Origin: Burkholderia sp. Bp8992
GTDB lineage: Bacteria; Pseudomonadota; Gammaproteobacteria; Burkholderiales; Burkholderiaceae
DNA: 58,293 nucleotides
NCBI RefSeq assembly: GCF_003853705.1
Contig: NZ_QTQI01000037.1
Coordinates: 1 to 58,293, forward strand
Reading direction: 5' to 3'
In this document: piece by piece, positions 46,170-55,858 of the stretch
Numbering within the stretch: position 1 is the stretch's first letter
Layout of the letters: each line of letters opens with the position of its first letter
The notes under the pieces: model-generated
Told to the model about the DNA's origin: nothing
What the model saw: the letters and a program-made list of their open reading frames with translations, nothing else
Databases searched by the model: none
Made by a program: the position numbers and the translations under genes

Positions 46170-46824
46170 CGACGTGTCGCCTTCTGGTTCGGGCCGCTCC
46201 TTCACGACGCTGCGTCACGACGCAGGCGCGCGGCCCGGACGGCAAATGCGTGCACGCCCCGCTCGGATGCGAGCAGGCGGCTAGCATGGGCGCGGCTTTC
46301 GTCTAGGCCGCAACCGTCCTGATTAGTTTTCACGTCTGGCGCAACCTGTCCCCAACAGCCTGACCAGACCCCACATGCCGCCATCGAACATGGTTTCACG
46401 TTCGCGCGCGTCGATACGACCAACGCACGGGAACGGCGGCACAGGCCTCATCCGGCGGCGCGGCAGCTGGGCCGCAAGGCGGGCGCGCAGCACCCGGCCG
46501 GACAAGACGTGAGCACCGAATATCGGTGCTGGATACACCGCCGGACTCCCCGGCGGCTGATGCTTGACGGTGAATCGGACGCCTCTTTTAACGGGGCCGA
46601 AACACCAGCGAATGGCATGAAATTCACGCGCAATGGAGCGCATTATACATAAATCAAAACCTTGTCTCGAAATGCACCCCCGGCGGACCATTGATTCTCA
46701 CTATGGGTGTAACAATCGACATGCTCAGGGAATGCCCGTATCCGCGCGTCGCTACATGCGCCGCACGAACGGCAGGCGGCGCGTGCGACCGGTACAATCG
46801 CTCCTTTTAGCCGCCGGTGCCTCC
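46170..46824 (-). other. Structured upstream region of rlpA
   Basis: There is no firm gene in 655 bases. On minus, a perfect TATAAT (46647-46642) with a weak -35 would start a transcript near 46635 that runs about 465 bases to the rlpA start. Two adjacent hairpins lie early in it: an 8-bp stem (46512-46519 with 46523-46530) and a 7-bp G/C stem (46538-46544 with 46550-46556). A GTCTGG/CCAGAC pairing lies further down. It may be a long regulatory leader or a separate small RNA. Confidence 0.45.
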
Positions 46825-47469
46825 ATGAAAGTCACGCTCATTCCGGTCACGCCGTTCCAGCAGAACTGCTCGCTGCTCGTCTGCGAGAAAACGGGCCGTG
46901 CCGCCGTCGTCGATCCGGGCGGCGATCTCGATCGGATCCAGCAGGAAGTCGCGCGGCAAAACGTTCAGGTCGAGAAAGTGCTGCTCACGCACGGGCACAT
47001 CGATCACTGCGCGGGCGCGAAGACGCTCGCGACGCACTACGGCGTACCGATCGAAGGGCCGCAGGAAGAAGAACGCTTCTGGATCGAGAAGTTGCCGATG
47101 CAGAGCGAACGCTTCGGCTTCCCGGCCGCCGACATCTTCGAGCCCGACCATTGGCTGAACGACGGCGACACCGTGCAGTTCGGCGACGAGACGCTCGAGG
47201 TCTATCACTGCCCGGGCCACACGCCCGGCCATGTCGTGTTCTTCAGCCGCGCGCATCGCGTCGCGATCGTCGGCGACGTGCTGTTCGCCGGCTCGATCGG
47301 CCGGACCGATTTTCCGCGCGGCAACCACGAGGATCTCGTCCGTTCGATCAAGGAAAAGCTGTGGCCGCTCGGCGACGACGTCACGTTCGTGCCGGGCCAC
47401 GGCCCGGTGTCGACGTTCGGCGACGAGCGCCGCACGAACCCGTTCGTGTCCGACAAGGTATTCGGATGA
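46825..47469 (+). CDS. Metallo-beta-lactamase-fold hydrolase (glyoxalase II-like)
   Basis: 214 residues. The metal motif H-G-H-I-D-H lies at 56-61 (His56, His58, Asp60, His61), with H-C-P-G-H-T-P-G-H near 131-139 and a distal His near 191 (P-G-H-G-P). It resembles YcbL, a type II glyoxalase-like thioesterase. Start ATG 46825. The following exonuclease gene overlaps by 4 bases (ATGA), so translation is coupled. Confidence 0.9.
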   Translation: MKVTLIPVTPFQQNCSLLVCEKTGRAAVVDPGGDLDRIQQEVARQNVQVEKVLLTHGHIDHCAGAKTLATHYGVPIEGPQEEERFWIEKLPMQSERFGFPAADIFEPDHWLNDGDTVQFGDETLEVYHCPGHTPGHVVFFSRAHRVAIVGDVLFAGSIGRTDFPRGNHEDLVRSIKEKLWPLGDDVTFVPGHGPVSTFGDERRTNPFVSDKVFG

Positions 47470-48125
47470 ACCAGACCGCCATCCCGGAAATCTACGTCAG
47501 CACCGACGTCGAGGCCGACGGCCCGATTCCCGGCCCGCACTCGATGCTCAGCTTCGCGTCGGCCGCCTACACCGAGGACAAGCAGCTGATCGCGACATTC
47601 TCGGCCAACCTCGAGACGCTGCCCGGCGCGCAGGCGCACCCGGTGCAGGAAGCGTGGTGGAAGACCGAACCCGACGCGTGGGCCGCGTGCCGGCGCGACC
47701 TGCAGGCGCCCGAGGCGGCGCTGGTCGCGTACGTCGACTGGGTCGAGGCGCTGCCCGGCAAGCCCGTGTTCGTCGCGATGCCGGCCGGCTTCGATTTCAC
47801 GTTCATGTTCTGGTACATGATGCGCTTCGCGGGGCGCTGCCCGTTCTCGTGGTCCGCGCTCGACATCAAGACGCTCGCGTTCGCGATGACGGGCCTGCCG
47901 TACCGCAAGGCGATCAAGCCGCGCTTTCCGAAGCACTGGTTCGACGACCATCCGCATACGCACGTCGCGCTCGACGACGCGATCGAGCAAGGCGCGCTGT
48001 TCTGCAACATGCTCGCCGACCTGCGCCGGCAGCAGGCCGCGCTGGCAGGCCTCGCCGTGTCGGACACCGATCGGTCGGACAAGGCGGGGGCGGGACAAAA
48101 CCCCACGGATCCGCGAGCAAATTAG
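47466..48125 (+). CDS. DnaQ-like 3'-5' exonuclease
   Basis: 219 residues. DEDD-type motifs: D-V-E (14-16), G-F-D-F-T near 107, and H-V-A-L-D-D-A near 165-171. A repair-type 3'-5' exonuclease is likely; the exact substrate is unclear. The start overlaps the hydrolase stop by 4 bases. Confidence 0.82.
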   Translation: MNQTAIPEIYVSTDVEADGPIPGPHSMLSFASAAYTEDKQLIATFSANLETLPGAQAHPVQEAWWKTEPDAWAACRRDLQAPEAALVAYVDWVEALPGKPVFVAMPAGFDFTFMFWYMMRFAGRCPFSWSALDIKTLAFAMTGLPYRKAIKPRFPKHWFDDHPHTHVALDDAIEQGALFCNMLADLRRQQAALAGLAVSDTDRSDKAGAGQNPTDPRAN

Positions 48126-48216
48126 CGAATCTCGCTCACCAGCGCCACACCAGATTGCCTTTCCTTTTCCGGCCCTCTAACATTCAGCATGTTGTTGCTG
48201 CCGCATGGAGGCGCAG

Positions 48217-48675
48217 GTGACGCTCGATTCCTTTTCGCAAAAAATCCTTCGCCTGTTGCAGCTCGACGCGCGCCGTTCCGTACAGGAAATTTCCGACCAG
48301 GTCGGCCTGTCGAGCACGCCGTGCTGGCGCCGCATCAAGGACATGGAACAATCAGGCGTGATCCAGCGCTACACGGCGCTGCTCGATCGCGAGAAGCTCG
48401 GCCTGCACGTCTGCGCGCTCGCGCACGTGCACCTCACGCGCCACAACGAAGGCGGCGTCGAGCAGTTCGAGCGCGAGATCGCAACCTGCCCGGAAGTCAC
48501 CGAGTGCTACAGCACGACGGGCGAAGCCGATTACATCCTCAAGATCGTCGCGCCGGACATCAAGGCCTACGACGTGTTCCTGCACGAACGCATCTTCAAG
48601 ATCCCGGCCGTGTCGCAGGTGCGCACGAGCGTCGTGCTGCGCGAAATCAAGTTCGACACGCAACTGCCGCTGTAA
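48217..48675 (+). CDS. Lrp/AsnC-family regulator
   Basis: 152 residues from GTG 48217. A strong GGAGG (48208-48212) precedes it at 4 bases; the upstream ATG 48205 has no ribosome site and overlaps this site. Helix-turn-helix (S-V-Q-E-I-S-D-Q-V-G-L-S-S-T-P-C-W-R-R-I) and a RAM ligand domain (E-A-D-Y-I-L-K-I) are clear. Possible control of the converging CDF gene or of unlinked amino-acid genes is only a guess. Confidence 0.87.
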   Translation: MTLDSFSQKILRLLQLDARRSVQEISDQVGLSSTPCWRRIKDMEQSGVIQRYTALLDREKLGLHVCALAHVHLTRHNEGGVEQFEREIATCPEVTECYSTTGEADYILKIVAPDIKAYDVFLHERIFKIPAVSQVRTSVVLREIKFDTQLPL

Positions 48676-48726
48676 CGCGCAGGCCGGCCCGGCTGGCGCT
48701 CGGCGAGCGCGATTGCCGGCCGCCGG

Positions 48727-49884
48727 TCACGCCTGCACGGGCATCGCGCGCGTGAAGCCGATCCGGCGCGCACCGAACTCGCGCTCCAGCGCGCCGACGT
48801 CGATCCGGCCGGCCAGCGCCGCATCGGGTTCGCGCGGATCGCTGGCGAGCGTCACGTCGATCTCGAGCCCCGTACTCAGGTAATGCAGGTTGATCGCCGT
48901 CGCCTGCAGGCCGCGCTGCGCGAGCGCGGCCTCGAGCCGTGCCGCGATCTCGCCGCGCGGCGGCAGCGCGAGCGCCGGGCGGCGCGCCGCGTCGTTCTCC
49001 GGGTCGACGTGAATCAGCGCATCGAGCACGCGCGGGTCGGTCAGCACGCGCGCACGCGCGGTTTCGGCAATGTAGTGCCCTTCGGAGACGGAGATCTTCG
49101 GATCGACGAGGATGTGCGCGTCGACGAGCGCGGCATCGCCCATCTTGCGCGTACGCAGGTCGTGCACGTCGCGCACGCCCGGCGTCGCCGCGAGCAGCGC
49201 GCGGATCTCGGCCGTGTCGGCCGTGTCGAGCGCGCGGTCGGACAGGTCCTGCAGCGCGTCATAGCCGAACGTCCAGCCCATCCGCGCGACCATGAAGCCG
49301 ACGATCGCGGCCGCGATCGGGTCGAGCAGTTTCACGCCGGCCAGGCTGCCGACGATGCCGATGGCGACGACCAGCGACGACGCGGCATCCGAACGTGCAT
49401 GCCACGCGTTCGCGACGAGCATCGCCGAACGCACGCGCCGCGCCTCGCGCAGCATGTAGCGAAACAGCGCCTCTTTCGACACGAGCACCGTCAGCGCGAC
49501 GATCAGCGCGGAGAAATGGACGGCCGGAATGTTTTCGAGATTAACGAGGCGATCGCCGGCGCGCCAGAGCATGCCGATCCCGACTGCAATCAGGATCGCG
49601 CCGAGAAACAGCGACGCGACCGTCTCGTAGCGGCTATGGCCGTAATTGTGGTCGGCATCCGGCGATGCACCGCTGTGGCGATTCGCAACCAGCACGACAA
49701 AATCCGAGATCAAATCGGATATCGAATGCACGCCGTCGGCAATCAATGCCTGCGAATGCGCAATCGTACCGACGACGATCTGAAATGTCGCAAGCACGAC
49801 ATTCAGCACAATACTGACGAGCGTGCTCTTGCGCGCAACGGCGTGCTTATCTGCGCTCTGCGCGTCGCCGGAAAACGTGGACAT
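48727..49884 (-). CDS. Cation diffusion facilitator (CDF) metal exporter
   Basis: 385 residues. Six membrane segments in the first half, with metal motifs D-G-V-H-S-I-S-D (near 50-57) and H-A-R-S-D (near 161-165), plus the conserved D-H-N-Y-G-H-S-R-Y-E (77-86). The C-terminal half is a cytoplasmic ferredoxin-like dimer domain, here longer than in the E. coli zinc exporters. It exports Zn, Co, Fe or Mn. A terminator lies beyond on the right strand side, not adjacent. Confidence 0.9.
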   Translation of the reverse strand: MSTFSGDAQSADKHAVARKSTLVSIVLNVVLATFQIVVGTIAHSQALIADGVHSISDLISDFVVLVANRHSGASPDADHNYGHSRYETVASLFLGAILIAVGIGMLWRAGDRLVNLENIPAVHFSALIVALTVLVSKEALFRYMLREARRVRSAMLVANAWHARSDAASSLVVAIGIVGSLAGVKLLDPIAAAIVGFMVARMGWTFGYDALQDLSDRALDTADTAEIRALLAATPGVRDVHDLRTRKMGDAALVDAHILVDPKISVSEGHYIAETARARVLTDPRVLDALIHVDPENDAARRPALALPPRGEIAARLEAALAQRGLQATAINLHYLSTGLEIDVTLASDPREPDAALAGRIDVGALEREFGARRIGFTRAMPVQA

Positions 49885-50059
49885 GAAATATGAGATATCG
49901 GTGAGCGATGCGCAATTCTATCAAACGCGCCTCGCGAACCCGCCCAATACCCACAAATTTCTTATTTAAATCAATCGCTTATGCGAACGTGTCGCATTTT
50001 CATTCACATTGAATCATTACATTTTCATGACACTGCTTGCACACCGGCGGTGCCCGGAA

Positions 50060-50096
50060 ACAAAAAAGCCGCGCTCCTGAACGGACACGCGGCTCT
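50060..50096 (-). terminator. Terminator of the H-NS-type gene
   Basis: A 7-bp stem (50067-50073 with 50088-50094) has a 14-base loop and a run of T6 on minus. Confidence 0.7.
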
Positions 50097-50125
50097 TTTG
50101 AAGCGCAGGCGACTTAAACAAACGC

Positions 50126-50419
50126 TTAAATCGCAAACTGCTCGCGGTTCTTGCCGGCAATCCAGCGCGGCGGCTTGCCACGGCCCGACCACGTCGCGCC
50201 CGTTTCCGGATCGCGGTACTTCGCGGCCACGCCTGCGCGCGGACGGCCAACCTTGCCTGCCTTCGCGCGGCTGAGACCGAGTTCGGCGAGCGAAAAGCCG
50301 TAGTCGGCAATTTTCTGCTTCACGTCATTCAGCACTTCAGCGTATTCACGCGACTTCGCTTCTTCGATTTGCTTCTCCAGCTTCTCCCGCTGGGCCAGCA
50401 GGTCCTTGTAAGAAGACAT
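50126..50419 (-). CDS. H-NS-family nucleoid protein (BpH3-like)
   Basis: 97 residues. An N-terminal coiled coil (about 1-45; L-A-Q-R-E-K-L-E-K-Q-I-E-E-A-K) is joined to the C-terminal DNA-binding motif with Y-R-D-P-E-T-G-A-T-W-S-G-R-G-K-P-P-R-W (near 68-86). Such proteins silence A/T-rich or foreign DNA and bind their own promoter. Start ATG 50419 has AAGGG. The upstream DNA is strongly A/T-rich, which fits self-control (inference). Confidence 0.93.
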   Translation of the reverse strand: MSSYKDLLAQREKLEKQIEEAKSREYAEVLNDVKQKIADYGFSLAELGLSRAKAGKVGRPRAGVAAKYRDPETGATWSGRGKPPRWIAGKNREQFAI

Positions 50420-50776
50420 AGTTTCCCTTTCTATCTGACTAATGGCGCCGGTCTGCAGCCAGCTCACCATTCATGAAATATATGTGCCTCGGATTTTCGA
50501 AGGCAGAGATTAGCACAAAAAAGATTTGATAGAAGCGAGATTCACGAAAATCCCGAGACCAATTGTAATTCGCACATGTCAATTTGACCGGCCGCGGCCT
50601 TTTCTCAAATTTTTACGTCCGTGTACAGAGATTAGGACATTAGCGATTGTCTATTAGGTCTATCAACATACGCAATTACCCTGTATTCGGAAAAATAGAA
50701 GCTTTCATCGGACGACAGTTTTGCTAAAAATCACATGACGTGGTTTGCTAAACGGACAAGTCACTGACCCGCGACG
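50420..50776. promoter_or_regulatory. A/T-rich region upstream of the H-NS-type gene
   Basis: No gene was found. This 357-base stretch is clearly poorer in G/C than the flanks. Several -10-like runs are seen; none has a clear -35. It likely holds the H-NS promoter (minus) and may bind H-NS itself. Confidence 0.4.
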
Positions 50777-51436
50777 TCACGTCACATCGCGCGCGCATGC
50801 AATCAGCCGGTCGCGCAGCGCGCCGATATCGGCCGACGGCGCATCGAATGGCGTGCGCACGCGGCGGCCGTCGTATCGCCAGTCGGCACCGTGACGATCG
50901 ACGCCGAGCAGGTCGAGCCCGTCGCGCCGTGCGTCGCCGGCGTCGTAGGCGTTCCACAGCGCCTGCTCGTCGTCGAACGCGAGCGGCGGCGATGCGCCGA
51001 GATGCGTGCCCTCGACCCAGCCCATCCGCCCGAACCCGCCGATATAGCGCAGCCGCTCGATATCGAGCGCCCAGAACGAGAAATCGCCGAGTGCGAGATA
51101 GCGCGCGGCGTCCGGCTCGTAGCGCAGGTAGCGCGCAGCGGCATGCGGATCGTCGCCGAGCGGCACGAACCGGCCGAGCAGCGTCGCGCGCTCGGCATTC
51201 AGCACGTCGCCATCCGGCGCGTCGACGACCAGGAAGCCCGACCGCGGATCGGCGGCGAGATTGCGCGTGTGCTCGGCCAGGCCGCTGACGAGGATCACGG
51301 GCCGATGGCTTGCATCGGGCGCAAACGGGACGACCGTCGGATACGGGAAACCCTGCGGTTCGCGCGTATGGGTGGCGAGCGTGCCGAGCGCGCAACGGTG
51401 CAGCAAATGCAACGCGAGGGCGGGATCGATGTTCAA
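50777..51436 (-). CDS. HugZ/pyridoxamine 5'-phosphate oxidase-like flavoprotein
   Basis: 219 residues from TTG 51436, which has AGGAG about 6 bases upstream; ATG 51466 lacks a site. The FMN split-barrel is suggested by A-L-G-T-L-A-T (16-22), R-S-G-F-L-V-V-D (about 65-72) and Y-I-G-G-F-G-R-M-G-W-V (near 130-140), as in the HugZ haem-utilisation group. Whether it acts on haem is unproven. Confidence 0.78.
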   Translation of the reverse strand: MNIDPALALHLLHRCALGTLATHTREPQGFPYPTVVPFAPDASHRPVILVSGLAEHTRNLAADPRSGFLVVDAPDGDVLNAERATLLGRFVPLGDDPHAAARYLRYEPDAARYLALGDFSFWALDIERLRYIGGFGRMGWVEGTHLGASPPLAFDDEQALWNAYDAGDARRDGLDLLGVDRHGADWRYDGRRVRTPFDAPSADIGALRDRLIACARDVT

Positions 51437-51659
51437 GAGGACTCCTGCGGTCGAAGGGCGGCGCATCGTTCATGCCGCATGCACTTCGATGTTACCCGCC
51501 GATGCGGCGCGCCGCGCGTCGGCCAGACGGCCGATGCAGCCCGTTCAGCCGATCGTCGGCGGAACGGGCAGCGCCCGGCAGGATCGTAAGCGGTTCGATA
51601 GAATCGGACAATTCCGACGGACGCCACGTGCGTCCGTACATTTCCCGACGAGCCTTCCC

Positions 51660-52877
51660 GTGTCCGAATCCTCTTCTCCGCAGTCGTCGTCCCCGTTCGC
51701 CGCGCCGCCCGACGCGCATCGCGTGCTGCCGCTGGCGGCCCGCCAGCGCGCGCGCACGGCGTCGATGGCGCTGTTCTTCGTCGCCGGCATGATGTACGCG
51801 TCATGGGGCGTGCACGTGCCGACCGTGCGCGACAAGTTCGCGCTGAGCCCCGGCCTGCTGTCGATCGCGCTGTTCGCGGTCGCCGGCGGCTCGATCGCCG
51901 CGATGCTGACCGTCGCACGCTGGATCACCCGCGTCGGCTCGCGCACCGCGTGCCTCGCCGGCGGGCTCGTGATGTCCGCGTGCGCGGCGCTGATTCTCGT
52001 CGTGCCCGACTACGGGATGCTGCTCGCGGTGCTCGCGCTGTTCGGCTTCTCGATGGCCACGCTCGACGTCGCGATGAACGCCGAGGCCAGCGCGGTCGAG
52101 ATCGCGCTCGGCAAGCCGATCATGTCGTCGCTGCACGGGATGTTCAGCATCGGCGGGATGTCCGGCGCGGCCGCCGGCGGCGCGCTGCTGTCGGCCGGCA
52201 TGGCGCCGGCCGTGCATCTCGCGCTCGCGGCGGCCGTGAGCGCCGCGGTGCTCGTGGCCGCCAGCCCGGCCGTGCTGCCGCAGGTGCCGCACCACGAACA
52301 CGCGCACGGCGGCGGCAATCGCTGGCGCTCGGCCGCGTTGTGGATGCTCGGCGGCATCGCGCTGATCGCACTGGTCGCCGAAGGCGCGATGTACGACTGG
52401 GCGACGGTCTACATGCGTGACGTGGTCGCCGCGAGCCCCGCGCTCGCGAGTGCCGCGTATGCGGCGTTCTCGGGCGGGATGGCCATCGCCCGCTTCGCGG
52501 GCGACGCCGTGCGTGCGCGCTTCGGCGCGCCGCAGCTCGTGTTCGCGAGCGCGTCGCTCGCGTGCGCGGGGATGATCGGCGCGCTGCTGCTGCCGAATCC
52601 GGTCGTGGTGCTGACCGGTTTCACGCTGATGGGCCTCGGCCTCGCGAACATGATGCCCGTGCTGTTCGCCGCCGCCGCGCGCGTGAAGGGCATCCACGCG
52701 GCCGAAGGGCTCGCGCACGTGGCCGGGCTCGCGTATTTCGGACTGCTGTTCGGTCCGGTCGTGATCGGTGCGGTCGCACAGGCCGCGAACCTGACGATCG
52801 GCCTGTCGGTCGTCGCGCTGTGCGCGGCGCTCGTCGCGATCATCGCGCCGAAGGTGCTCGCGCACCTGAAGATCTGA
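51660..52877 (+). CDS. MFS transporter (YbjJ-like)
   Basis: 405 residues from GTG 51660, 12 membrane segments. N-terminal F-V-A-G-M-M-Y-A-S-W-G-V-H-V-P is typical of the YbjJ/fucose-permease-like MFS group. A histidine-rich loop (H-H-E-H-A-H-G-G-G near 215) lies in the central cytoplasmic loop. Substrate unknown. The next gene converges. Confidence 0.8.
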   Translation: MSESSSPQSSSPFAAPPDAHRVLPLAARQRARTASMALFFVAGMMYASWGVHVPTVRDKFALSPGLLSIALFAVAGGSIAAMLTVARWITRVGSRTACLAGGLVMSACAALILVVPDYGMLLAVLALFGFSMATLDVAMNAEASAVEIALGKPIMSSLHGMFSIGGMSGAAAGGALLSAGMAPAVHLALAAAVSAAVLVAASPAVLPQVPHHEHAHGGGNRWRSAALWMLGGIALIALVAEGAMYDWATVYMRDVVAASPALASAAYAAFSGGMAIARFAGDAVRARFGAPQLVFASASLACAGMIGALLLPNPVVVLTGFTLMGLGLANMMPVLFAAAARVKGIHAAEGLAHVAGLAYFGLLFGPVVIGAVAQAANLTIGLSVVALCAALVAIIAPKVLAHLKI

Positions 52878-52912
52878 CGGCACGGCACCCGCCGGGCCGA
52901 ACGGCCAAAAAG

Positions 52913-52944
52913 AAAGCGCGCATGCGTTGCCGCATGCGCGCTTT
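52913..52944. terminator. Terminator between the MFS gene and the binding-protein gene
   Basis: A 14-bp perfect stem (52913-52926 with 52931-52944) has a 4-base loop. On minus it is followed by C-T and then a T5 run; it serves the binding-protein gene best. Confidence 0.85.
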
Positions 52945-52971
52945 CACCCCTTCTGTTGACCGCTCGTCGCG

Positions 52972-54114
52972 TTACATCTTCACTTCGTCGAGCAGCGACT
53001 TCTTGCCGCTCTTGTAGTTGTACAGCGAGATCACGCCGTGCTGCAGGTCGCCCTTCGAGTCGAAGGTCGTCGTGCCGATCACGCCCGTGTACTTCGTCGC
53101 CGGCATTGCCGCGAGGATCTTCGCCGGATCCGTCGAGTCCGCGCGCTTCATCGCGTCGGCGATGATGTACACGGCGTCATACGTGAACGGTGCGTAGATC
53201 TGGATCGGCTGGCCGAAGCGCTTCTCGTACTTCGCCTTGAACGCGCCGCCGCCCGGCATCTTCTCGAGCGAAGCACCGGCTTCCGAGCACACGATGTTGT
53301 CGGTCGCGTCGCCGGCCAGGTCGGCCAGCTTTTCCGTGCACACGCCGTCGCCCGCGAAGATCTTCGCGCGCAGGCCGAGCTGCTTCGCCTGCTTCGCGAA
53401 CGGGCCGCCGGTGGCGTCCATGCCGCCGTACATGATCGCGTCCGGGTTCTCGCCCTTGATCTTGGTCAGAATCGCGCGGAAGTCGACTGCCTTGTCGTTC
53501 GTCGCGTCGTGCGACAGCACCTTCAGGCCGAGCGCCTTCGCCTTCTTCTCGAACTCGTTCGCGAGACCCTGGCCGTATGCGGTCGAATCGTCGACCACCG
53601 CCACGCTCTTGACACCCTTGGAGTGCGCGTAGTTCGCCAGTGCCGGACCTTGCTGCGCATCGGTCGCGACCACGCGATACGTGGTCTTGAAGCCTTGCTG
53701 CGTGTAGGCCGGGTTGGTCGCCGACGGCGAGATCTGCACGATGCCCGCATCGCTGTAGATCTTCGAGGCCGGGATCGACGTGCCCGAGTTCAGGTGGCCG
53801 ACCACGGCGACGACCTTGTCGTCGACGAGCTTCTGCGCAACCTGCGTGGCCTGCCGCGGGTCGGCCGCGTCATCCTGCGGGTCCAGTTGCAGCGTGATTT
53901 TCTGGCCGCCGACCGTGAGGCCCTTCGCGTTGATCTCTTCGACTGCGAGACGTGCGCCGTTTTCGTTGTCCTTGCCCAGGTGTGCAATGCCGCCCGTCAA
54001 CGGCGCGACGTGGCCGATCTTGACGACTTGATCGGCGGACGCGTTGCTTGCAGCTGCAGCACACAGCATCGCCGCTGCGGTGATCGGCAACAGCTTTTGC
54101 ATCTTGATATTCAT
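52972..54114 (-). CDS. Branched-chain amino-acid ABC transporter binding protein
   Basis: 380 residues. Signal peptide (MNIKMQKLLPITAAAMLCAA; cleavage near A-S-A-D, residue 27) and a Leu/Ile/Val-binding fold (G-H-V-A-P-L-T-G-G near 34-42). It is the periplasmic receptor for a high-affinity ABC importer, but no liv permease or ATPase gene is beside it. ATG 54114 has GGAGAC; the frame extends further up without a better start. Confidence 0.9.
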   Translation of the reverse strand: MNIKMQKLLPITAAAMLCAAAASNASADQVVKIGHVAPLTGGIAHLGKDNENGARLAVEEINAKGLTVGGQKITLQLDPQDDAADPRQATQVAQKLVDDKVVAVVGHLNSGTSIPASKIYSDAGIVQISPSATNPAYTQQGFKTTYRVVATDAQQGPALANYAHSKGVKSVAVVDDSTAYGQGLANEFEKKAKALGLKVLSHDATNDKAVDFRAILTKIKGENPDAIMYGGMDATGGPFAKQAKQLGLRAKIFAGDGVCTEKLADLAGDATDNIVCSEAGASLEKMPGGGAFKAKYEKRFGQPIQIYAPFTYDAVYIIADAMKRADSTDPAKILAAMPATKYTGVIGTTTFDSKGDLQHGVISLYNYKSGKKSLLDEVKM

Positions 54115-54552
54115 GTAAGTCTCCAGTTCGGTCCCAATAAACGCCATCGCCCGGTGCCCCGCTGCCATCCCTGTGTTTGCAATCACTGGACGATTCGCCG
54201 GTTGCATCCTTCATGCACTTGGCCTCAAGCACGTGGGGAAACAGCCGCTTTTAGCAACCGCCCCCCGTACTTGCGCGCAAGTGTAGGTGATCAAATTAAT
54301 TTGTGGGACTTTTTTGGGCTAGTGGTAACACTACTGATATGCACGCTTTGGAATGAAGACTCGAATATCGTCGCAAGCCCCGCCGGATAAGGGTTTCCGC
54401 TAATTCCGGGCGATCTGCTGAAAGGTCGTTTCAAAGCATTCCCGGGGCATTTCGATTCAGTATTTTGTGCCCGGCATCGTTGAATGAAACGCGCGTGACA
54501 ACACGCGCGTTTCGTCGTCCGATATCAATGGTTCGGACGGTCGAAGCAGCGT
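54115..54552. promoter_or_regulatory. Intergenic region with a 14-bp palindrome upstream of the binding-protein gene
   Basis: No gene was found. The perfect palindrome ACTTGCGCGCAAGT (54269-54282) overlaps a -10-like TACACT (minus, 54285-54280). A 12-bp stem (54486-54497 with 54502-54513), about 40 bases beyond the nitronate monooxygenase stop, resembles a terminator for that gene. The stretch around 54290-54330 is A/T-rich. Confidence 0.45.
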
Positions 54553-55635
54553 TCAGGCGAACGACGCACGCCATTCCGCGTCGAGCGCCGCGACGAGCTG
54601 CGACGTCGTCAGCGCCTCGCCGCGCCGCCGCGCGAGCGGCGCGCCCTGCCCGGCCCACAGCGACAGGTAGTCGCCGTCGTTCGCACGCGCGGCGGCCTGG
54701 CGCAGCGGCTGCGTCAGCGCGTTCTGCACCGGGTACGGCGCGACGTCGGCCTCGTGTTCGCCGAGCCGCGCCATCAGCGTGTTGCGCAACCCGCGCGCGT
54801 GGCGGCCGGTGATCGCGCGCGTGACTTGCGTCGACGTATCGGTGCTCGCGAGCAGGCGCGCCTTCCAGTCCGCCGCGATCGCGCTTTCCGTACAGGTGAG
54901 GAACGCGGTGCCGAGCTGCGCGCCCTGTGCGCCGAGCGCGAGCGCGGCCGCGACCCCGCGGCCATCCATGATGCCGCCCGCGGCGAGCACGGGCAGGCCG
55001 GTCGCGTCGACGAGCTGCGGCACGAGCGCGAGCGTGCCGATCAGCGCATCGTCGGCGGAACCGATGAACGTGCCGCGATGGCCGCCCGCCTCGGCACCCT
55101 GCGCGGACAGCGCATCGGCGCCGGCTGCCTGCCACGCGAGCCCTTCGGCCACGTGCGTCGCGGTGCCGATCACGTAGGTGCCGGCCGCCTTCAGGCGCGC
55201 GACGTCGGCCGCGTCGAGCACGCCGAACGTGAAGCTCGCGACCGGCACGCGCAGCGCGACGAGCGCATCGAGCTGCACGCGGAAGTCGGGCGCGTAGCGG
55301 GCCGGCGCCGTGCCCGGCGGCAGGCCGAGCGTCGCGTTCAGCGGGTCGATCGCGGCCAGTGCGCGCGCGACGGTCGCCGCATCGGGCGCGGCGTCATCGG
55401 GCAACACGAACAGGTTGATCGCGAACGGGCGATCGGTCGCCGCGCGGATCGCCGCGACTTCGGCCTCGATACGCTCGGGCGCGAGCGCGCCGGCGCCGAG
55501 ACTGCCGAGCGCGCCGGCGTTCGATGCGGCGGCGACCATCGCGGTCGTGGTCGCGCCGACCATCGGCGCCTGCACGAGCGGCAGGCGCAGGCCGAAGCGT
55601 TCGGAAAAGGCGGTGGAAAACAGACGGGCAGACAT
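54553..55635 (-). CDS. Nitronate monooxygenase, class I
   Basis: 360-residue FMN enzyme that oxidises alkyl nitronates. TIM-barrel motifs: Q-A-P-M-V-G (22-27), A-Q-G-A-E-A-G-G-H-R-G (about 177-187) with the FMN-contacting His, and A-A-G-G-I-M-D (about 219-225). Detoxification of propionate 3-nitronate is the known role for the class. Start ATG 55635 has AAGGA. Divergent from a dienelactone hydrolase. Confidence 0.88.
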   Translation of the reverse strand: MSARLFSTAFSERFGLRLPLVQAPMVGATTTAMVAAASNAGALGSLGAGALAPERIEAEVAAIRAATDRPFAINLFVLPDDAAPDAATVARALAAIDPLNATLGLPPGTAPARYAPDFRVQLDALVALRVPVASFTFGVLDAADVARLKAAGTYVIGTATHVAEGLAWQAAGADALSAQGAEAGGHRGTFIGSADDALIGTLALVPQLVDATGLPVLAAGGIMDGRGVAAALALGAQGAQLGTAFLTCTESAIAADWKARLLASTDTSTQVTRAITGRHARGLRNTLMARLGEHEADVAPYPVQNALTQPLRQAAARANDGDYLSLWAGQGAPLARRRGEALTTSQLVAALDAEWRASFA

Positions 55636-55858
55636 GGCGAATCCTTCGATGACGATGCGCGAAAGCGCTTTGTAAAGGCCGGTACATCGACTCTATCGAA
55701 GCGGCGCAGCGCCGAAAAATGAATAATCGAGATCGAAACGATCGCTGCGCGAGAAGCGGGCGTGTGCACTGCAGCACCCGACGATTGGTGGCACACTAGG
55801 CCGCCCTCTTTCACTCCGGGGTGCGCATCGCGCATCCCGTTCGCCAGGAGTTCAGAAC

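Noticed and set aside
46206-46650. 6S RNA
   Set aside because: The region is structured and has a strong -10, but I could not see the central bubble and closing stems of 6S. Left as an unassigned structured region.
46323-46691. Open frame upstream of rlpA (minus)
   Set aside because: It begins before the likely transcription start, has unusual codon use and no ribosome site, and overlaps the structured region.
48205-48675. Start of the Lrp/AsnC gene at ATG 48205
   Set aside because: The only strong ribosome site, GGAGG at 48208-48212, lies downstream of that ATG and fits GTG 48217.
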